From DATGZH01 sp035297265 (GTDB taxonomy: Bacteria; Actinomycetota; Acidimicrobiia; Acidimicrobiales; RAAP-2), in NCBI GenBank assembly GCA_035297265.1, contig DATGZH010000029.1:62001-126000 (forward strand): a DNA stretch of 64,000 nucleotides, in the 5' to 3' direction. Shown here in pieces: positions 53,368-61,557 of the stretch. How positions within the stretch are numbered: the first letter of the stretch is position 1; every line of letters begins with the position of its first letter. The translations under genes and the position numbers were made by a program. The notes under the pieces were generated by a model, which saw only the letters and a list, made by a program, of their open reading frames with translations, searched no databases and was not told the DNA's origin.

Positions 53368-53373
53368 GACGTC

Positions 53374-53430
53374 GTGCCAGACGCGGCGCCCTCCGGAGCG
53401 CCCACCAAGGGGGCCGAACCATGCAGGTGA
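53374..53430 (+). CDS. Putative leaderless leader-peptide ORF (18 codons)
   Basis: GTG at 53374 lies exactly 6 nt after the TAGAGT box. It opens an 18-codon frame, rich in Ala, Pro and Gly, that ends at a TGA overlapping the glycosidase start codon region (the stop is at 53428-53430, the main ATG at 53421). It is out of frame with the glycosidase. If translated it could couple ribosomes to the main gene. Nothing proves translation; the codon usage is ordinary for the window. Confidence 0.3.
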   Translation: MPDAAPSGAPTKGAEPCR

Positions 53431-54779
53431 CGATCATCGGCGGCGGGAGCTACCAGTGGACGCCCGAGCTCCTCGCCGACCTGCTCGGGACGCCCTCGCT
53501 CCACGGTCTCCATCTCGTGCTGGAGGACGTCGACCCAGCGCCCCTCCCGAAGATGCAGGCCCTCGGGGAGAAGGTCAACGAGACGCTCGGGGCCGACGCC
53601 TCGATCTCGACCACGGTCGACCAGAAGGAGGCCCTCTCGGGCGCCGACTTCGTCATCGTGACGATCTCGACCGGCGGGTTCCCCTCGATGACCGTCGACC
53701 TCGACGTGCCGGCCCGTCACGGCATCCGCCAGTCGGTCGGTGACAGCGTGGGTCCGGGTGGCATCAACCGGTCGCTCCGCAACGTCCCAGTGCTCGTCGG
53801 GATCGCCGAGGACATGGAGCAGCTCTGTCCCGACGCCTGGCTGCTCAACATCACCAACCCGATGACCTGCCTCACCCGCGCCGCCTGCAAGACGACGTCG
53901 ATCAAGACGGTCGGCCTCTGCCACGAGGTGGGCAACTGGTGCATGGACCTGGCCATCGCCCTCGGCCGTCCGTTCGAGGCGGTGCGGCCAACGGTGGCCG
54001 GCGTGAACCATTTCCCGGTCGTGACCGCACTCGACGTGGACGGGGCCGACGGCTTCGAGATGTTGCGCGAGCTCGTGGACGAGGCCGGCGGTTTGGCCGC
54101 GCTCGCCCCGGTGGAGGGGCGTGAACCGGCGCCGCCGTTCTCCCGTCTCGACTTCGCCCGCCGCCACGTGCTCAAGCTGACGCTCTTCGACCGCTACGGG
54201 GCGGTGCCCGCGGCCGGCGACCGCCACCTGGCCGAGTTCCTGCCGTCGGTCCTCACGCCCGAATCCGACTGGGGAGCCAAGTTCAACATCGCGCTCACGA
54301 CGATCGCCCAACGCGAGCGGCACCAGGACGAGTATGTCGCCCGGGTGGACGCCCAGCTGGCCGGGACCGAGGACCTGCAGACTTGGCAGTCGGGTGAGCT
54401 CCCCGCGCCGGTCATCGACTCGCTCGTCACCGGTACCCGGCGCGAGCTCCCGATCAACATCCCCAATACCGGGCAGTGTCCGGACCTGCCGCCTGACGCC
54501 GTGGTCGAGTCGATCTGCGTCGTCGACGGGAGCGGCGTGACCGGTCGCGACGTGGCGAGGCTGCCACCGCCCTTCGCCGAGCTCCTGCGCCGGACGGTGG
54601 CGGTGCAGGAGCTCACGGTCGACGCCGCCCTCGGCGGCGACCGGGACCTCGCCGGCGCGGCGTTCGCCCTCGACCCGCTGGGCGGACGGGGGGACCTCGC
54701 CGAGACCGAGGCCATGGCCGACGAGCTCCTCGCCGGCACGGCCCGCTGGCTCCCCCAGTTCGAACTGGCGGGCCGCTGA
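53421..54779 (+). CDS. lplD: GH4 alpha-galacturonidase-type glycosidase (CHEV motif)
   Basis: A 452-residue NAD- and Mn-dependent family 4 glycosidase, which cleaves by oxidation-elimination. The NAD motif is TIIGGGSYQW. LEDVDP follows, then NITNPMTC and the motif CHEV at 167-170, whose Cys binds Mn; His197 in GVNHF is the other ligand. In GH4 the CHEV variant is known for alpha-galacturonidases (LplD-like), while CHS, CHG, CDMP and CNVP mark other specificities. Length fits. AAGGGGG 6 nt upstream supports the ATG. It leads a five-gene co-directional block for sugar-acid use. Activity is inferred from the motif, not shown. Confidence 0.78.
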   Translation: MQVTIIGGGSYQWTPELLADLLGTPSLHGLHLVLEDVDPAPLPKMQALGEKVNETLGADASISTTVDQKEALSGADFVIVTISTGGFPSMTVDLDVPARHGIRQSVGDSVGPGGINRSLRNVPVLVGIAEDMEQLCPDAWLLNITNPMTCLTRAACKTTSIKTVGLCHEVGNWCMDLAIALGRPFEAVRPTVAGVNHFPVVTALDVDGADGFEMLRELVDEAGGLAALAPVEGREPAPPFSRLDFARRHVLKLTLFDRYGAVPAAGDRHLAEFLPSVLTPESDWGAKFNIALTTIAQRERHQDEYVARVDAQLAGTEDLQTWQSGELPAPVIDSLVTGTRRELPINIPNTGQCPDLPPDAVVESICVVDGSGVTGRDVARLPPPFAELLRRTVAVQELTVDAALGGDRDLAGAAFALDPLGGRGDLAETEAMADELLAGTARWLPQFELAGR

Positions 54780-54829
54780 GCCTCCCCACGGGGGACGAGG
54801 GCGGACGCCCGACCGAGAGGAGGACCTCC

Positions 54830-55717
54830 ATGCAGCTCGGCTTCATCGGCCTCGGGGCGATGGGCCTGCCGATGACCCGTCACCTGGTGACGGCGGGCCA
54901 CGACGTCACCGTGGCCTCACGAGGCCGCGGTCCGATCGACGAGGCCGTGGCCTTCGGGGCGAAGGAGGGGGCCACACCGGCCGACGTGGCAGGGGCGGCC
55001 GACGTCGTGATGCTCTGCGTCCCGAACTCCCCGGACGTCGAAGGTGTGGTGGCCGCCCTCCTGCCGGGGCTGCGGCCCGGCTCCATCGTCGTCGACTGCT
55101 CCACGATCGACCCCGACGTCGAGCGGGCCCAGCACGAGCTGGTGACGGCGGCGGGTGGGCGGTACCTCGACGCGCCCCTCTCCGGTGGGACGGCAGGGGC
55201 GAAGAACGGCACGCTCACGCTCATGGTCGGCGGCGACGAGGCGGTCCTCGACGACGCCCGGCCGGCGCTCGAGCCCTTCTCAGGGTTGATCGTCCACGTC
55301 GGTGGCCCGGGCATGGGCCAGGTGGTGAAGCTCTGCAACCAGCTGATCTACGCCGCCCAGATGGTGGCGACGGCCGAGGCCACGGCGCTCGCCGTGAAGT
55401 CGGGCGTCGACCTCGTGAAGCTCTACGAGGTGCTCGTGCACTCGACCGGCGACTGTGTCGCCGTGCGCACCCGTCTGCCCGTGCCCGGCGTCGTGCCCGA
55501 GAGCCCGGCCAGCAACGGCTGGCAGCCGGGGTTCATGACCGACCTCATGGCGAAGGACATCGACCTCGCCCTCGGCCTCGGCACGCACTGCGGCGTCCCG
55601 CTCGACACCGCGGCGCACGCCAGGCAGGCGCTCACCGCGGCGGTCACCGCCGGCTACGGCCGCGAGGACTTCTCGGCCCTCGCCAAGGTGATCATGGCCG
55701 TCGCCCAGGCCGGCTGA
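54830..55717 (+). CDS. Beta-hydroxyacid dehydrogenase, tartronate-semialdehyde-reductase-like
   Basis: A 295-residue NAD(P)-dependent enzyme. The N-terminal motif GFIGLGAMGLPMTRHLV binds the cofactor, DAPLSGGTAGAKNGTLT is the substrate loop, and the catalytic Lys167 lies in GQVVKLCNQLI. The family contains 3-hydroxyisobutyrate dehydrogenase, tartronate semialdehyde reductase (GarR) and 6-phosphogluconate-like enzymes. In this uronate-like context reduction of a semialdehyde from aldol cleavage is plausible. GAGGAGG right before the ATG and 50 bp spacing to the glycosidase suggest one operon. Confidence 0.88.
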   Translation: MQLGFIGLGAMGLPMTRHLVTAGHDVTVASRGRGPIDEAVAFGAKEGATPADVAGAADVVMLCVPNSPDVEGVVAALLPGLRPGSIVVDCSTIDPDVERAQHELVTAAGGRYLDAPLSGGTAGAKNGTLTLMVGGDEAVLDDARPALEPFSGLIVHVGGPGMGQVVKLCNQLIYAAQMVATAEATALAVKSGVDLVKLYEVLVHSTGDCVAVRTRLPVPGVVPESPASNGWQPGFMTDLMAKDIDLALGLGTHCGVPLDTAAHARQALTAAVTAGYGREDFSALAKVIMAVAQAG

Positions 55718-55725
55718 GCCTGACC

Positions 55726-56559
55726 GTGGATCTCGGCCCGGACCTGCCGAGGTTGCGACCGGTGGCCGTGCCCCGACCGGGGGGGCGCGGCGCGACGGCC
55801 GGCGACGGCCTCCCCCGGCCGTCGTTGCTCCTGGCGGCCGACCACCGGGCTCGCGGCGTCCTCACGACCGTCGACTATGCCGGGTGGCTGGCGGCGCTCG
55901 GTGAGGCCCTCCCCCACTGCGACGGGATCCTGGCCACGGCCCAGCCGCTCGGCGACCTGGTGGCGGCGGGCGCCGTCGGCCCGCGCCACCGCACCTACCT
56001 CTCGCTCAACCGCACCGGCCTGGCCGGCTCGGTCTTCGAGCTCGACGACAGACTCGTGGCCTCGGTGGCCCGGGCGGCCGACGAGGGGTGGACCGGGGTG
56101 AAGCACATGACCCGCATCGACCTCGCCGACCACCGGACGGCGCCGGCGCTCGAGCTCCTCGGTCAGGTGCTCGAAGAGGCGGCCGACGCCGGGCTCGAGG
56201 CCCTCGTCGAGTGCCTCACCTGGCGCGACGGCGCCGTCGCCCGGGACACCGAGGCGGTCCTCTACGCCGCGGTCGTGGCCCACGACATGGGGGCGCCCCT
56301 CCTCAAGGTCCCGGTACCCGACGAGCCGGCGGGACCGGCCCGGATGGAGGCGGTGGCCACGATCGTCGGCAGCGTCGGGTCGCCGGTCCTGTTCCTCGGA
56401 GGCCCGCACCGCGAGGGCGGCGAGGCGGCGGTGCTCGACGAGGTGCGCGACGTGATGGCCGGCGGCGGGGCGGGCATGGCCATGGGTCGGGCCATCTACC
56501 AGCACGACGAACCGGCCGCCATGGCCCGACGGGTGGCCGAGGCCATCGGCCGCCGGTGA
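55726..56559 (+). CDS. Class I aldolase (DeoC/FbaB-like, Cgl0159 family)
   Basis: A 277-residue (beta/alpha)8 enzyme. Starting with SLLLAADHRARGVL, it continues to the Schiff-base lysine in APLLKVPVPDE (Lys194). A second conserved Lys/His pair lies in VKHMTRIDLADH, and GGGAGMAMGRAIYQ forms the phosphate loop. Its closest family, by memory, is the Cgl0159-like aldolase found near inositol and sugar-acid genes. It would split a phosphorylated acid or sugar into two smaller carbonyls. The GTG start lies 8 bp after the previous stop, and its stop overlaps the kinase start (GTGA). Confidence 0.8.
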   Translation: MDLGPDLPRLRPVAVPRPGGRGATAGDGLPRPSLLLAADHRARGVLTTVDYAGWLAALGEALPHCDGILATAQPLGDLVAAGAVGPRHRTYLSLNRTGLAGSVFELDDRLVASVARAADEGWTGVKHMTRIDLADHRTAPALELLGQVLEEAADAGLEALVECLTWRDGAVARDTEAVLYAAVVAHDMGAPLLKVPVPDEPAGPARMEAVATIVGSVGSPVLFLGGPHREGGEAAVLDEVRDVMAGGGAGMAMGRAIYQHDEPAAMARRVAEAIGRR

Positions 56560-58022
56560 TCGCCACCGTCGACTTCGGCACCACCGTCACCAAGGTGGCG
56601 GTGTGGGCCGACGACGGACTGGTGACGGTGGCCCGGGCCGAGCTCACCACCACCCGAGCCGAGATCGGCTGGGCGGAGCAGGAGCCGTTCAGCTGGTGGA
56701 CGTCGATGGTGGTGGCCTGCGCCGAGGCCCGGGCGGCCGCGCCGGAGGCCTTCGACGCGGTCGTCGTCCTCGCCTGCTCGGGTGCCCGACAGACCTTCGT
56801 CCCGGTGACCTCGTCCGCCGAGCCCCAGGGCCGGGGGATCCTCTGGTCCGACCGGCGGGCCGGGGACGAGGCCCGGGCCCTCGCCGAGTCCCTGGGGGGT
56901 GAGGCGGCGGTGCGGACCCGGACCGGTGTGCCGCTCGACGCCGGCGCCGTCGCGGCCAAGATCGCCTGGCTGGCCGAGCACGAGCCGGCGCGCCTCGCGG
57001 CCAGCGACTGGTTGCTTTCGCCGCGCGACCTCGTCGTGTGGCGGCTGACCGGCGAGGTGGCGACCGACACCACCCAGGCCTCGCGCACCGGCCTCTACGA
57101 CCTCGACGGACAGGTCGTCGACGGGCTGGCCGGCGCGGCAGCTGGGCGGCTGCCGCCGGTGGTCCCGCCCGACACGGTGGTCGGCACGCTGCGGGCGGTC
57201 CCGGCGGCCCAGCTCGGTTTGCCTCCGGGCATCCCCGTGGTCATCGGGGCCGGCGACCGGGCCTGCGAGGTGCTCGGCACCGGCGCCACCGACCGCCGCC
57301 CGATGGTGAGCTGGGGGACGACAGGGAACGTCTCGGTGCCGAGCGACACCCGGCCGGCGGCCGTGCCGACCGGCGCCGTCCTCTCCCGCTCGGCCGCCGG
57401 CGGCTGGCTCGTCGAGGCCGGCCTCTCGAGTGCCGGCTCCTTCCTCGGATGGCTGGGCCGGCTGGTCGGCGACGAGGGTCCCGCCCTCCTCGCTGCGGCG
57501 GCCACGAGCCCCCCGGGGGCGCGGGGCGTGGTGGCGGTGCCCTGGCTCGACGGGGCCCGGGCCCCGTGGTGGCGGGACACCGCCCGGGCCGCCTTCGTGG
57601 GGCTGTCGGCCGCCCACGAGGTCGGCGACCTGGCCCGGGCGGTGGTGGAGTCGGTGGCCTGGGAAGCGGCCCGCGCCCTCGAGGCCGTGACCGGCCCGGC
57701 GGGTGCCGACGGTCTCTCGCTCGCCGGTGCGGGGGCCGGCCTCGAGCTCTGGGTCACGGTGCTCACCGCGGTGACCGGGCTGCCGGCCCGCCGCCGGCGC
57801 TCGGGCGAGGCGGCCTCGGCCGGCGCCGCCCTGCTTGGGGCGCGGGCGACCGGCCGCCGCCTCGACCTCGAGGCCCTCGACCCCCTGACCGACGAGTTCG
57901 CGCCCGACCCCGAGGCCGTCGCCTGTTACGCCTCCCTCCGGCCGCTGGCCGAGGCGGTGGCGGGCACGCTCGTCGACCTGCCCACCGCGGCGTCCCGCCC
58001 GGCGCAAGCCGAGGTGGGCTGA
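56556..58022 (+). CDS. FGGY-family carbohydrate kinase
   Basis: A 488-residue sugar kinase with the two-domain FGGY fold. The ATP-binding opening is VDFGTTVTKVAVW; the substrate loop carries SDRRAGDEA, a close relative of the xylulokinase/gluconokinase motif. Further motifs are VVIGAGDRACEVLGTG, SWGTTGNVSV, and GAGAGLELWVTVLTAV near the end. Known substrates range over xylulose, gluconate, ribulose and glycerol. Placement between an aldolase and a racemase suggests that it phosphorylates the sugar acid before cleavage. It is fused to the aldolase gene by a 4-bp overlap and is 1 bp from larA-like. Confidence 0.85.
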   Translation: MIATVDFGTTVTKVAVWADDGLVTVARAELTTTRAEIGWAEQEPFSWWTSMVVACAEARAAAPEAFDAVVVLACSGARQTFVPVTSSAEPQGRGILWSDRRAGDEARALAESLGGEAAVRTRTGVPLDAGAVAAKIAWLAEHEPARLAASDWLLSPRDLVVWRLTGEVATDTTQASRTGLYDLDGQVVDGLAGAAAGRLPPVVPPDTVVGTLRAVPAAQLGLPPGIPVVIGAGDRACEVLGTGATDRRPMVSWGTTGNVSVPSDTRPAAVPTGAVLSRSAAGGWLVEAGLSSAGSFLGWLGRLVGDEGPALLAAAATSPPGARGVVAVPWLDGARAPWWRDTARAAFVGLSAAHEVGDLARAVVESVAWEAARALEAVTGPAGADGLSLAGAGAGLELWVTVLTAVTGLPARRRRSGEAASAGAALLGARATGRRLDLEALDPLTDEFAPDPEAVACYASLRPLAEAVAGTLVDLPTAASRPAQAEVG

Positions 58023-58023
58023 G

Positions 58024-59280
58024 ATGGACGTCACGCTCGCCTACGGCGAGGACGGGCTCGTGGTGCCCGTCCCCGACGACGCGACCGTCGTCGTCCCGAC
58101 CGAGCAGCCGCCGCTCGCCGACGAGGCGGGCGCGGTGGCCCGGGCCCTCCACGAGCCGGTGACCGGGCCGGCGCTGGGCGAGCTCGTGGCCCGTGCGGCA
58201 AGGGTCGTCGTGGTCTTCCCCGACCTCACGCGGCCCATGCCCAACCGCACCGTCCTCCCGCCCCTCCTCGCCGAGCTCGAGGCGCTCGGCGCCGGGCCCG
58301 AGCGGGTGGAGCTCCTGTGCGCCACCGGGACCCACCGGCAGGCGACGGCGGCCGAGATGGCCGACCTGATCGGCCCGGACCTCGTGGCCCGCTACCGGGT
58401 CCACGACCACCGGGCGGACGACGAGGAGAGCCACGTCACCGTGGGCGAGGTCGACGGGACGGCCGTCCGGGTGGACGCTCGCTACGTCGCCGCCGACCTG
58501 CGCATCTGCACCGGCTTCGTGGAACCGCACTTCTTCGCCGGCTACAGCGGCGGTCCGAAGGCCGTCGTCCCGGGCCTGGCGGCCACCGAGACCATCTTGG
58601 AGGCCCACCGGCCGTGGCGCATCGCCGACCCCCGGGCCACTTGGACGGTGACCGACGGCAACCCGGTGCACGACTTCGTCCGGGCGGCCACCGCGCTGTG
58701 CCCGCCACAGCTCGTCCTCGACGTGGCCATCGACCGGGCCCGTCGGCTCACCGCGGTCTTCTGCGGCCCGCTGCCCGAGGGCCACACCGCCGCCTGCGAG
58801 TACGTCGGGCGCCACGCGGTGGTCGGGGTCGACGGCCGTTTCGACGTTGTCCTCTCGACCAACGGCGGCCACCCCCTCGACCGCAACCTCTACCAGGCGG
58901 TGAAGGGCATGGCCGCGGCCGAGCGGGTCGTCGTTGACCACGGCACGATCGTGGTCGCCGCGCCCTGTGGCGACGGCGTCCCGGCCGGCAGCGCCTTCGC
59001 CCGGATCCTGGCGGCGGCCGAGCGTCCCGAAGACCTCCTGGCCCCGGCCGGGCCGGCCGAGGTCGACCGGTGGCAGGCCCAGGTGCTGGGCCGGATCCTG
59101 CAGCGGGCCGATGTCTGGCTCTGCGCCGAGGGCCTGACCGACGAGGAGGTCCGGACGGCCCAGCTCCGACCGGTGGCCGACGTCGGGGCGGCGGTGAAAG
59201 AGGCCCTCGCCCGGGCGGGCCTGGGGGGCCGCCTCTGCGTCCTGCCCGAAGGGCCCCTCACGGTGGCCACCTCGGGCTGA
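58024..59280 (+). CDS. LarA-superfamily nickel-pincer racemase/epimerase
   Basis: A 418-residue protein of the lactate racemase superfamily. Residues aligning with LarA active-site positions are all present: DLTR (67-70), His104 in TGTHRQ, His169 in EPHFFAGYSGGPK, Lys179 in SGGPK that would bond to the pincer cofactor, and His195 for the nickel. Superfamily members racemise or epimerise lactate, malate, aldonic acids and other 2-hydroxy acids. The pincer makers LarB, LarC and LarE are not in this window. Neighbours suggest a sugar-acid substrate. The ATG follows the kinase stop by 1 bp. Confidence 0.82.
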   Translation: MDVTLAYGEDGLVVPVPDDATVVVPTEQPPLADEAGAVARALHEPVTGPALGELVARAARVVVVFPDLTRPMPNRTVLPPLLAELEALGAGPERVELLCATGTHRQATAAEMADLIGPDLVARYRVHDHRADDEESHVTVGEVDGTAVRVDARYVAADLRICTGFVEPHFFAGYSGGPKAVVPGLAATETILEAHRPWRIADPRATWTVTDGNPVHDFVRAATALCPPQLVLDVAIDRARRLTAVFCGPLPEGHTAACEYVGRHAVVGVDGRFDVVLSTNGGHPLDRNLYQAVKGMAAAERVVVDHGTIVVAAPCGDGVPAGSAFARILAAAERPEDLLAPAGPAEVDRWQAQVLGRILQRADVWLCAEGLTDEEVRTAQLRPVADVGAAVKEALARAGLGGRLCVLPEGPLTVATSG

Positions 59281-59316
59281 GCCTCGTCGAGCAGGCCCCA
59301 TCGGAGGGCCCGCCGA

Positions 59317-59322
59317 TATCGT
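59317..59322 (+). promoter_or_regulatory. -10 box for the Liv-type importer
   Basis: TATCGT ends 10 nt before the ATG at 59333. It separates the importer genes from the catabolic island and suggests an independent, nearly leaderless transcript. Confidence 0.4.
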
Positions 59323-59332
59323 GGGCCCTCCG

Positions 59333-61552
59333 ATGGCGGAGCAGCCCCTCTTCGACTTCACCGTTCCCGACGAGCTGCTGCAGGAGGCGGTGGCCAAGCA
59401 CCGGGACAAGGAGGTGCTGGCCGACGTCGAGCTGATGCCGGGGACCGGGGAAGGTAAGCCCCCGCCCCTCGTCGGCATCCTCCGCCGCTACGGCTACGCC
59501 CCGCTCGTGATCCTCACCGCGGCGGCCCTCGTGCCCGGGACCTTCGGCAACGGGATCACGCTCGTCGGCAACAACCTCGAGCACACCTTCCACATCCACG
59601 ACGCCGCCCTCGGGGCGGTGGCCTTCGTCTCCCAGGTGGCCCAGCTCATCTGGGCCGTGCCGCTCGCCCTGATCGCCGACCGGGGGAGCCGCAAGCTCGT
59701 CGCCGCCTTCTCACTGCTCGCCTTCGGCGTGCTCGGCAGCCTGATGGCCTTCTCGCCCAACGTCTGGGTCTTCGTCTTCCTCTCGATGGCCGCGGCCGTC
59801 GGCTTCGGCGTGAACAACACCGTCCACAACTCCTACCTGGCCGACGCCTACCCGGTGGAGGGACGTGGTCGGGTCTTCAGCTGGCACAACCTCTCCGACC
59901 CCCTGTCGGGAACGATCGGCATCCTCGTCTTCGGCTTCGTCGTCACCGTCTCGCACAACTGGCGCTACGGGTTGTTCATCGCCCTCGCCGGCATCCCCCT
60001 CGCCTTCGCCATTCTCACCCTGCGCGAGCCGGAGAAGGGGGCCAACGAGTCGAGCCACATCCTCAAGGCCTCGGGGATGGACCTCCAGTCGCAGCAGGCG
60101 AATGCGCCCCGGGTGCTCCTCGGCTCGGCCGTCACGCGCCTCCTCCGGATCCGGTCCATCTATTACGAGATGGTGGCCGTGGCCATCCTCGGCTTCGTCA
60201 GCACGGGGGCCCCCCTCTTCGGCAACCTGTTCTTCTTCCACAAGTTCGGGCTCGACACGGCGCAGCGCAGCGAGGTGTACGCCATCATCGGCGTGTCGGC
60301 CTTCCTGGGCCTGCCCTTCGCCTACATCCTGGGCGACCGCTACTTCCGCAAGAACCCCAGCCGCCCGCTCGTGATCAGCGGCATCTGCATCTCGATCTAC
60401 GGGATCCTCTTCGTCGCCTCGCTGTTCATGCCGAACGTGCCCCTCGTCGTCCTGTTCCAGTTCATCGCCGGGGCCGCGGTGGCACCGCTGGCCATCTGCA
60501 TCTTCCTCACCCTGGCGGCCACCGCCCCGGCCGAGATGCGGACCATCTGCTTCGCCATGTTCGGCGTGTTCGCGCTCGTCTTCGGGGGCTTCACCGGGAG
60601 CGTGGTGCTGGGCGCCATCTCTGACGCGGTGTACAACTCGACCCAGAACCACGTCACCGGGTACGTCACGGCGCTGTTCCTGATCGCTCCGGTGTGCATC
60701 GTCGGGGGCATCCTCCTCGTCGTGGGCTCGCGGCACGTGAAGCGGGACATCACGCTCGTCATCGAAGACGTGCTCGAGCGTTACGCCGAGGGGAAGCGAC
60801 GCTCGTCAGGCGGGAAGATCCCCGCCCTCCAGGTGCACAACCTCGACTTCTACTACGGGACCAACCAGGTGCTCTTCGACGTGAACGTCGAGGTCGAAGA
60901 GGGCGCCATCATGGCCCTCCTCGGCACCAACGGGGCCGGCAAGTCGACGCTGCTGCGCACCGTCGCCGGGCTCGAGCACCCCCACCGCGGCGTCATCCGC
61001 CTCTTCGGCCTGAACGCCACCTACCTCGAGCCCGAGCAGATCATCGACCAGGGGGTGGCGCTCCTCGTCGGCGGGAAGATGACGTTCCCGGGCCTCACGG
61101 TGCGGGACAACCTCCGCATCGGCGAGCACTCCTTCCGCCGGGACACGCCCCGGGCCCGGGCCGCCATGGATCGGGCCCTCCACACCTTCCCCGAGCTGTC
61201 CGGGCGCATCGACCAGCCGGCCGGGACCCTCTCGGGCGGCGAGCAGCAGATGCTGGCGCTCGCCCGGGTGATGATGACCCAGCCGAAGCTCCTCATGATC
61301 GACGAGCTGGCCCTCGGGCTCGCGCCGAAGACGGTCGAGCAGCTGATGGAGATCGTCCGCCAGCTCAACACCGAGGGGACCACGGTCATCCTGGTGGAGC
61401 AGAGCGTCAACCGGGCGATGAGCCTGGCCGAGCGGGCCGTCTTCTTGGAGCGGGGCCAGGTGCGCTTCGACGGGCCGACGGCCGAGCTCTTGGACCGGGA
61501 CGATCTCCTGCGCCCGGTGTTCCTGGCCGCAGCCACCACGGGACTGGACTGA
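59333..61552 (+). CDS. MFS transporter domain fused to LivF-type ABC ATPase
   Basis: A 739-residue fusion. Residues about 55-470 are a major facilitator domain with about twelve helices and the inter-helix motifs LIADRGSRKLVAAF and YLADAYPVEGRGRVF. After a charged linker, residues about 500-735 are an ABC ATPase of the branched-chain amino acid type: Walker A GTNGAGKST (about 531), signature LSGGEQQML, Walker B LLMIDELALGLAP, and VEQSVNRA at the end. It replaces a free LivF beside LivH-LivM and LivG. How an MFS domain would work with an ABC importer is unclear; it might regulate, stabilise, or form a second transport route. Confidence 0.85.
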   Translation: MAEQPLFDFTVPDELLQEAVAKHRDKEVLADVELMPGTGEGKPPPLVGILRRYGYAPLVILTAAALVPGTFGNGITLVGNNLEHTFHIHDAALGAVAFVSQVAQLIWAVPLALIADRGSRKLVAAFSLLAFGVLGSLMAFSPNVWVFVFLSMAAAVGFGVNNTVHNSYLADAYPVEGRGRVFSWHNLSDPLSGTIGILVFGFVVTVSHNWRYGLFIALAGIPLAFAILTLREPEKGANESSHILKASGMDLQSQQANAPRVLLGSAVTRLLRIRSIYYEMVAVAILGFVSTGAPLFGNLFFFHKFGLDTAQRSEVYAIIGVSAFLGLPFAYILGDRYFRKNPSRPLVISGICISIYGILFVASLFMPNVPLVVLFQFIAGAAVAPLAICIFLTLAATAPAEMRTICFAMFGVFALVFGGFTGSVVLGAISDAVYNSTQNHVTGYVTALFLIAPVCIVGGILLVVGSRHVKRDITLVIEDVLERYAEGKRRSSGGKIPALQVHNLDFYYGTNQVLFDVNVEVEEGAIMALLGTNGAGKSTLLRTVAGLEHPHRGVIRLFGLNATYLEPEQIIDQGVALLVGGKMTFPGLTVRDNLRIGEHSFRRDTPRARAAMDRALHTFPELSGRIDQPAGTLSGGEQQMLALARVMMTQPKLLMIDELALGLAPKTVEQLMEIVRQLNTEGTTVILVEQSVNRAMSLAERAVFLERGQVRFDGPTAELLDRDDLLRPVFLAAATTGLD

Positions 61553-61557
61553 GCCCC

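Noticed and set aside
60694..61557. Upstream extension of the LivH-LivM permease frame
   Set aside because: The extra codons overlap the MFS-ABC gene in another frame and have no permease-like features. The GTG at 61558 begins directly with the first LivH helix.
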